This document shows, piece by piece, positions 5,835-6,762 of a stretch of 6,762 nt of DNA (within the stretch, counting starts at the first letter, position 1; each line of letters starts with the position of its first letter). A program made the position numbers and the translations under genes. The notes below the pieces were generated by a model. That model was given only the letters and a program-made list of their open reading frames with translations, was not told where the DNA came from and made no database searches. The stretch is taken from assembly GCA_023379725.1 (NCBI GenBank), contig JAMCPC010000017.1, forward strand, positions 1 to 6,762, read 5' to 3'. Source of the DNA: Actinomycetota bacterium (GTDB lineage: Bacteria; Actinomycetota; Acidimicrobiia; Acidimicrobiales; JAMCPL01).

Positions 5835-5840
5835 AAGGAG
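5835..5840 (+). promoter_or_regulatory. Strong ribosome-binding site of the small membrane protein gene
   Basis: AAGGAG sits 5 nt before ATG 5846. It is one of the best Shine-Dalgarno matches in the window and is the main reason for accepting this short reading frame over the longer antisense frame on the other strand. Confidence 0.75.
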
Positions 5841-5845
5841 TCAAT

Positions 5846-6058
5846 ATGTCTACTAACGAAATGCACCCAGCCAAGAGACATGTAGCCGTAGATGCCGTAC
5901 TGATTGGAGGTGGTGTCATAGTAGCAGTAGCAGCGGTACTCTGGATCGTAAACGCTCTCGCCGGTATCCTGCTCTTTGGAGTAAAGGTATTGGTCGTAGT
6001 TGCTCTGGTAGCACTGGTATTACGGCTATTCGTACATGCCAGGAAAAAGAGTTCCTGA
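5846..6058 (+). CDS. Small two-helix membrane protein of unknown function
   Basis: I do not recognise this 70-residue protein. It is the only plus-strand gene supported in the window. The polar N-terminus carries basic residues (K10, R11). Two hydrophobic segments follow, about 14-36 (rich in V, A, I, G) and 39-63 (rich in V, L, A), separated by a short N-A-L-A-G turn; the end is basic (H-A-R-K-K-S-S). The expected form is a helical hairpin in the cytoplasmic membrane with both ends inside. A strong AAGGAG ribosome-binding site precedes ATG 5846, and the stop is TGA at 6056-6058. It lies antisense between def and fmt, divergent from fmt and convergent with def. The opposite strand has an open frame of 168 codons across it, but that frame lacks a ribosome-binding site of this quality, runs into the fmt start, and encodes a Thr/Ala-rich sequence like a shadow. 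Existence is likely; function is unknown. Confidence 0.72.
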   Translation: MSTNEMHPAKRHVAVDAVLIGGGVIVAVAAVLWIVNALAGILLFGVKVLVVVALVALVLRLFVHARKKSS

Positions 6059-6143
6059 CCATCTATTCTCATAGTAACCTTTTGGGGCTCAGTGGGTAGG
6101 CATCTCAGTATTGCCGTCCTCCTGACTTCGCATTGCAATCGGT

Positions 6144-6177
6144 AGCCATGACCTTGTGGTGTGAGCCGGTCATGGTT
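6144..6177. terminator. Hairpin between convergent genes, possible bidirectional terminator
   Basis: CCATGACC (6146-6153) and GGTCATGG (6168-6175) form a perfect 8-bp stem around a 14-base loop; a G-U and an A-U pair could extend it on the plus strand. It begins about 45 bp after the def stop on the minus strand and about 85 bp after the small gene's stop on the plus strand. No U-tract follows on either strand, so classical intrinsic termination is doubtful. A weaker 5-bp hairpin, CATGC/GCATG, lies at 6188-6203. Confidence 0.4.
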
Positions 6178-6218
6178 CGTCGTCGTCCATGCGTTCCAGC
6201 ATGCCCTTTCCCCTTCAC

Positions 6219-6761
6219 TCACAAAAGTGTCTGGCCAGTTGGCGAGGCCGACCTCTCTCGTAGTGCCTTTAATGCCTGCTTCCGCTCTTCCTTATCAAGA
6301 CGATCCACGAGTAGTACTCCATCAAGGTGATCGATTTCATGCAGCAACACTCTAGCAAAAAGTTCATCTGCCTCAATGGATATCTCCTCTCCTTCTAAGT
6401 TGTACCCCCTCAAATAGACCTCCTTGGGACGAGTGATATGCCAGGAAAACCCGGGGACGGAAAGACAGCCCTCCTCGTAAGTCCATTCACCTCGCGACTC
6501 TACAATAGTCGGGTTTATGATGACGCCATGGATAGAATTGTCAGGGGTAGCTACATCGTCAAGATCACGTCCTATATCGTAAGTAAACAATCGCTTCGAT
6601 ACACCAACCTGGGGAGCAGCAAGTCCTACACCAGGAGCCTCGTGCATGGTATTTACCATAATCTCAACCAATTCAGCCAACCGCCCATCAATATCGGATA
6701 CCTCCATTGCCCTTTTACGAAGTACCGCATCTCCGTAAGTCCTAATTTCCATAGTGTCCAT
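6219..6761 (-). CDS. def: Peptide deformylase
   Basis: Def is a metalloenzyme that removes the formyl group from the N-terminal methionine of new proteins, after which methionine aminopeptidase can act. It is about 180 residues, normal for the family. All three signature motifs are present: G-V-G-L-A-A-P-Q-V-G (44-53), E-G-C-L-S-V-P (97-103) with metal ligand C99, and H-E-I-D-H-L-D-G (141-148) with ligands H141 and H145 and catalytic E142. The residue before this last motif is L, where many homologues have Q. The C-terminus is charged (R-L-D-K-E-E-R-K-Q-A-L). Two in-frame ATGs, 6761 and 6752, can serve as start; only one base remains beyond the first, so its ribosome-binding site is out of view and the true start may even lie outside the window. 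The start at 6752 gives M-E-I-R-T-Y-G-D, close to the family's usual beginning. fmt lies about 500 bp downstream on the same strand. Confidence 0.96.
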   Translation of the reverse strand: MDTMEIRTYGDAVLRKRAMEVSDIDGRLAELVEIMVNTMHEAPGVGLAAPQVGVSKRLFTYDIGRDLDDVATPDNSIHGVIINPTIVESRGEWTYEEGCLSVPGFSWHITRPKEVYLRGYNLEGEEISIEADELFARVLLHEIDHLDGVLLVDRLDKEERKQALKALRERSASPTGQTLL

Positions 6762-6762
6762 A

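Noticed and set aside
5716..6222. Open reading frame of 168 codons on the minus strand between def and fmt
   Set aside because: It is antisense to the small membrane gene, overlaps the fmt start, lacks a good ribosome-binding site and has a Thr/Ala-rich, non-family-like sequence. The plus-strand frame has a strong ribosome-binding site and clear membrane helices.

Overview
The window reads as a chromosomal housekeeping region of an actinobacterium. The strongest evidence is the gene order gcvH, garA-like FHA gene, ftsR-like MerR gene, bifunctional-nuclease-domain gene. This block is characteristic of Actinomycetota (compare Rv1826 to Rv1829 in Mycobacterium tuberculosis). G+C is only about half by eye, and the genes use AGA/AGG (Arg) and ATA (Ile) freely, so this is not a typical high-GC actinomycete. 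A lower-GC, deep-branching lineage such as Acidimicrobiia fits, but that placement is inference.

Layout, read right to left because nearly everything is on the minus strand. At the right edge lies def (peptide deformylase, 6219-6761). Next comes a gap of about 500 bases that holds one small plus-strand gene (5846-6058) for a 70-residue two-helix membrane protein. It is antisense to the surrounding transcription and convergent with def. A possible hairpin terminator lies between the two stops. Then follow fmt (4754-5719), rpe (4025-4696), gcvH (3628-4014), a zinc-ribbon/FHA GarA-like gene (3108-3599), an ftsR-like MerR regulator (2132-3100), a bifunctional nuclease (DUF151) gene (1540-2058) and a multi-pass GT-C type membrane protein (81-1484). 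Spacing is tight from rpe through ftsR (10, 28 and 7 bp), which implies one transcript. Gaps of 57, 73 and 55 bp precede rpe, the nuclease gene and the membrane protein gene, and internal promoters are possible there.

Def and Fmt are the two opposite-acting enzymes of the N-formylmethionine cycle. Rpe is a pentose-phosphate enzyme. GcvH is the lipoyl carrier of glycine cleavage. GarA/OdhI proteins control 2-oxoglutarate and glutamate metabolism in relatives, and FtsR regulates cell division genes in corynebacteria. The cluster therefore mixes translation initiation, central carbon/nitrogen metabolism and growth control.

I found no CRISPR array, transposon, tRNA or rRNA, and no convincing new multi-gene system. 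The points most worth a second look are the zinc-ribbon GarA variant without the usual phospho-threonine motif, the antisense small membrane gene between def and fmt, a perfect 12-bp tandem repeat in the fmt upstream region, and the long linker in the FtsR homologue.
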